The translations under genes and the position numbers were made by a program. A stretch of DNA of 21,255 nucleotides from an uncultured Caulobacter sp. (GTDB lineage: Bacteria; Pseudomonadota; Alphaproteobacteria; Caulobacterales; Caulobacteraceae), in assembly GCF_937900395.1 (NCBI RefSeq), contig NZ_CALCDX010000059.1, positions 1-21,255 of the forward strand, in the 5' to 3' direction. The notes beneath the pieces were generated by a model. That model made no database searches and was not told the origin of the DNA. It saw only the letters and a list, made by a program, of their open reading frames with translations. How positions within the stretch are numbered: the first letter of the stretch is position 1; each line of letters starts with the position of its first letter. Below are positions 20,801 through 21,255 of this stretch, in pieces.

Positions 20801-21255
20801 GTTTTCGGAGGCCTCTTGGAGCACGAAGGTGTCCCGAACGACGTCGACCTTCGCGATGGCGGCGGCGATCGGCAACCGCTGCCAGGTCTTCCCGCCATCG
20901 GTCGTGCGCACCGGCCCGAGGAGGTCGAAGACGGCGATCGCGCGCGCCGCATCTTTTGCTGCGTACGAGGCGAGCCACGGCACCCCGGGGAGCGTCTCCG
21001 TCGGGACTTCGACGAAGGTCCGCGCATCAAACGCAGCGATGCCTCCGCCGCTGGTCGTCACGAAGACGCGATCGGTGCCGATATAGGCGCGCTGGAGCAT
21101 CCCCTGCTGGCTGAAAATCGTCTTCCGCGGCGCGGTGAACGAGGGGGCGACCGAGAGCTCATTCCGCGTGAGGAACAGGTAGCCGCTGCCGAGCCAGCGG
21201 GGGATCTGTGTAACCTGCAGCAGTTCGTCGCGGATGCGATCTTCGGAGGTGAGGA
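20783..21255 (-). CDS. Fragment of an Asp-box (BNR-repeat-like) beta-propeller protein
   Basis: The minus-strand frame is open from the right edge of the window down to about 20,783. It contains an Asp-box motif (RTTDGGKTW, the S/T-x-D-x-G-x-T-W signature) and repeating beta strands (GYLFLTRNELSV, DRVFVTTSGGGIAAFDART), typical of sialidase/photosynthesis-assembly-type propellers. Both ends are missing, and I cannot name the protein. The frame happens to continue into the kinase tail, but no dimerisation or phosphoacceptor helix lies between, so I treat this as a separate organism's fragment. The base composition includes AT-richer patches than the actinobacterial part. Confidence 0.6.

Noticed and set aside
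20570..21255. A novel propeller-histidine kinase fusion
   Set aside because: No phosphoacceptor domain lies between the parts, and the break falls in a repetitive tract beside other evidence of chimerism.
1..21255. CRISPR arrays, tRNA or rRNA genes, insertion sequences
   Set aside because: No regularly spaced repeats, no tRNA-like folds or rRNA motifs, and no transposase or integrase frames were seen.

Overview
The window is a GC-rich contig that looks chimeric. Positions 1 to about 19,800 read as one alphaproteobacterial genome, most like Caulobacterales. The evidence is the imuA-imuB-dnaE2 mutasome cassette, direct-repeat LexA boxes (GTTC-N7-GTTC), a GCTAGATA -10 element, possible leaderless starts, and the kinds of conserved small proteins present. 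The last ~1.2 kb does not belong with it: a whiB1-like gene and the 3' end of a pdtaS-like sensor kinase (a Mycobacteriales arrangement), then an unrelated Asp-box protein fragment that runs off the end.

Layout. 1-1187: end of a CusA-type metal efflux pump plus a CusF-like periplasmic lipoprotein. 1353-1616: small DksA/TraR-type zinc-finger protein behind a perfect inverted repeat. 1790-2993: an uncharacterised gene with a LexA box touching its start codon, then a SRAP (YedK-type) protein. 2999-4796: conserved hypotheticals and a PEBP (YbhB-like) protein. 4891-6209: LexA box, dinB and a small membrane protein. 6411-12398: LexA box and the operon imuA-imuB-dnaE2-alkB. 12395-15721: hypotheticals, Ku and an exonuclease III-like enzyme with a coupled partner. 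15833-16578: small hypothetical and XRE regulator. 16575-19864 (minus strand): trbL (3' end only), trbF, trbG, trbI and a DUF2274 gene, the distal end of a Trb-type conjugation operon. 19805-20035: junction zone. 20035-20552: actinobacterial whiB1 with its promoter and terminator. 20570-21255: kinase tail joined to an Asp-box protein fragment.

Together, the genes from 1.8 to 15.3 kb form a dense DNA-damage module. It has two Y-family-related proteins, a translesion PolIII, direct alkylation reversal, SRAP, the NHEJ protein Ku and an AP-endonuclease-like enzyme. Three perfect LexA boxes lie within 4.7 kb. It sits between metal-efflux and conjugation genes, so it may ride on an integrative element, but no integrase, relaxase or att site is visible here. 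Four convergent gene pairs end on a shared CTAG, and the codirectional operons are coupled by ATGA overlaps.

All calls come from reading the sequence and translations; no database search was run.
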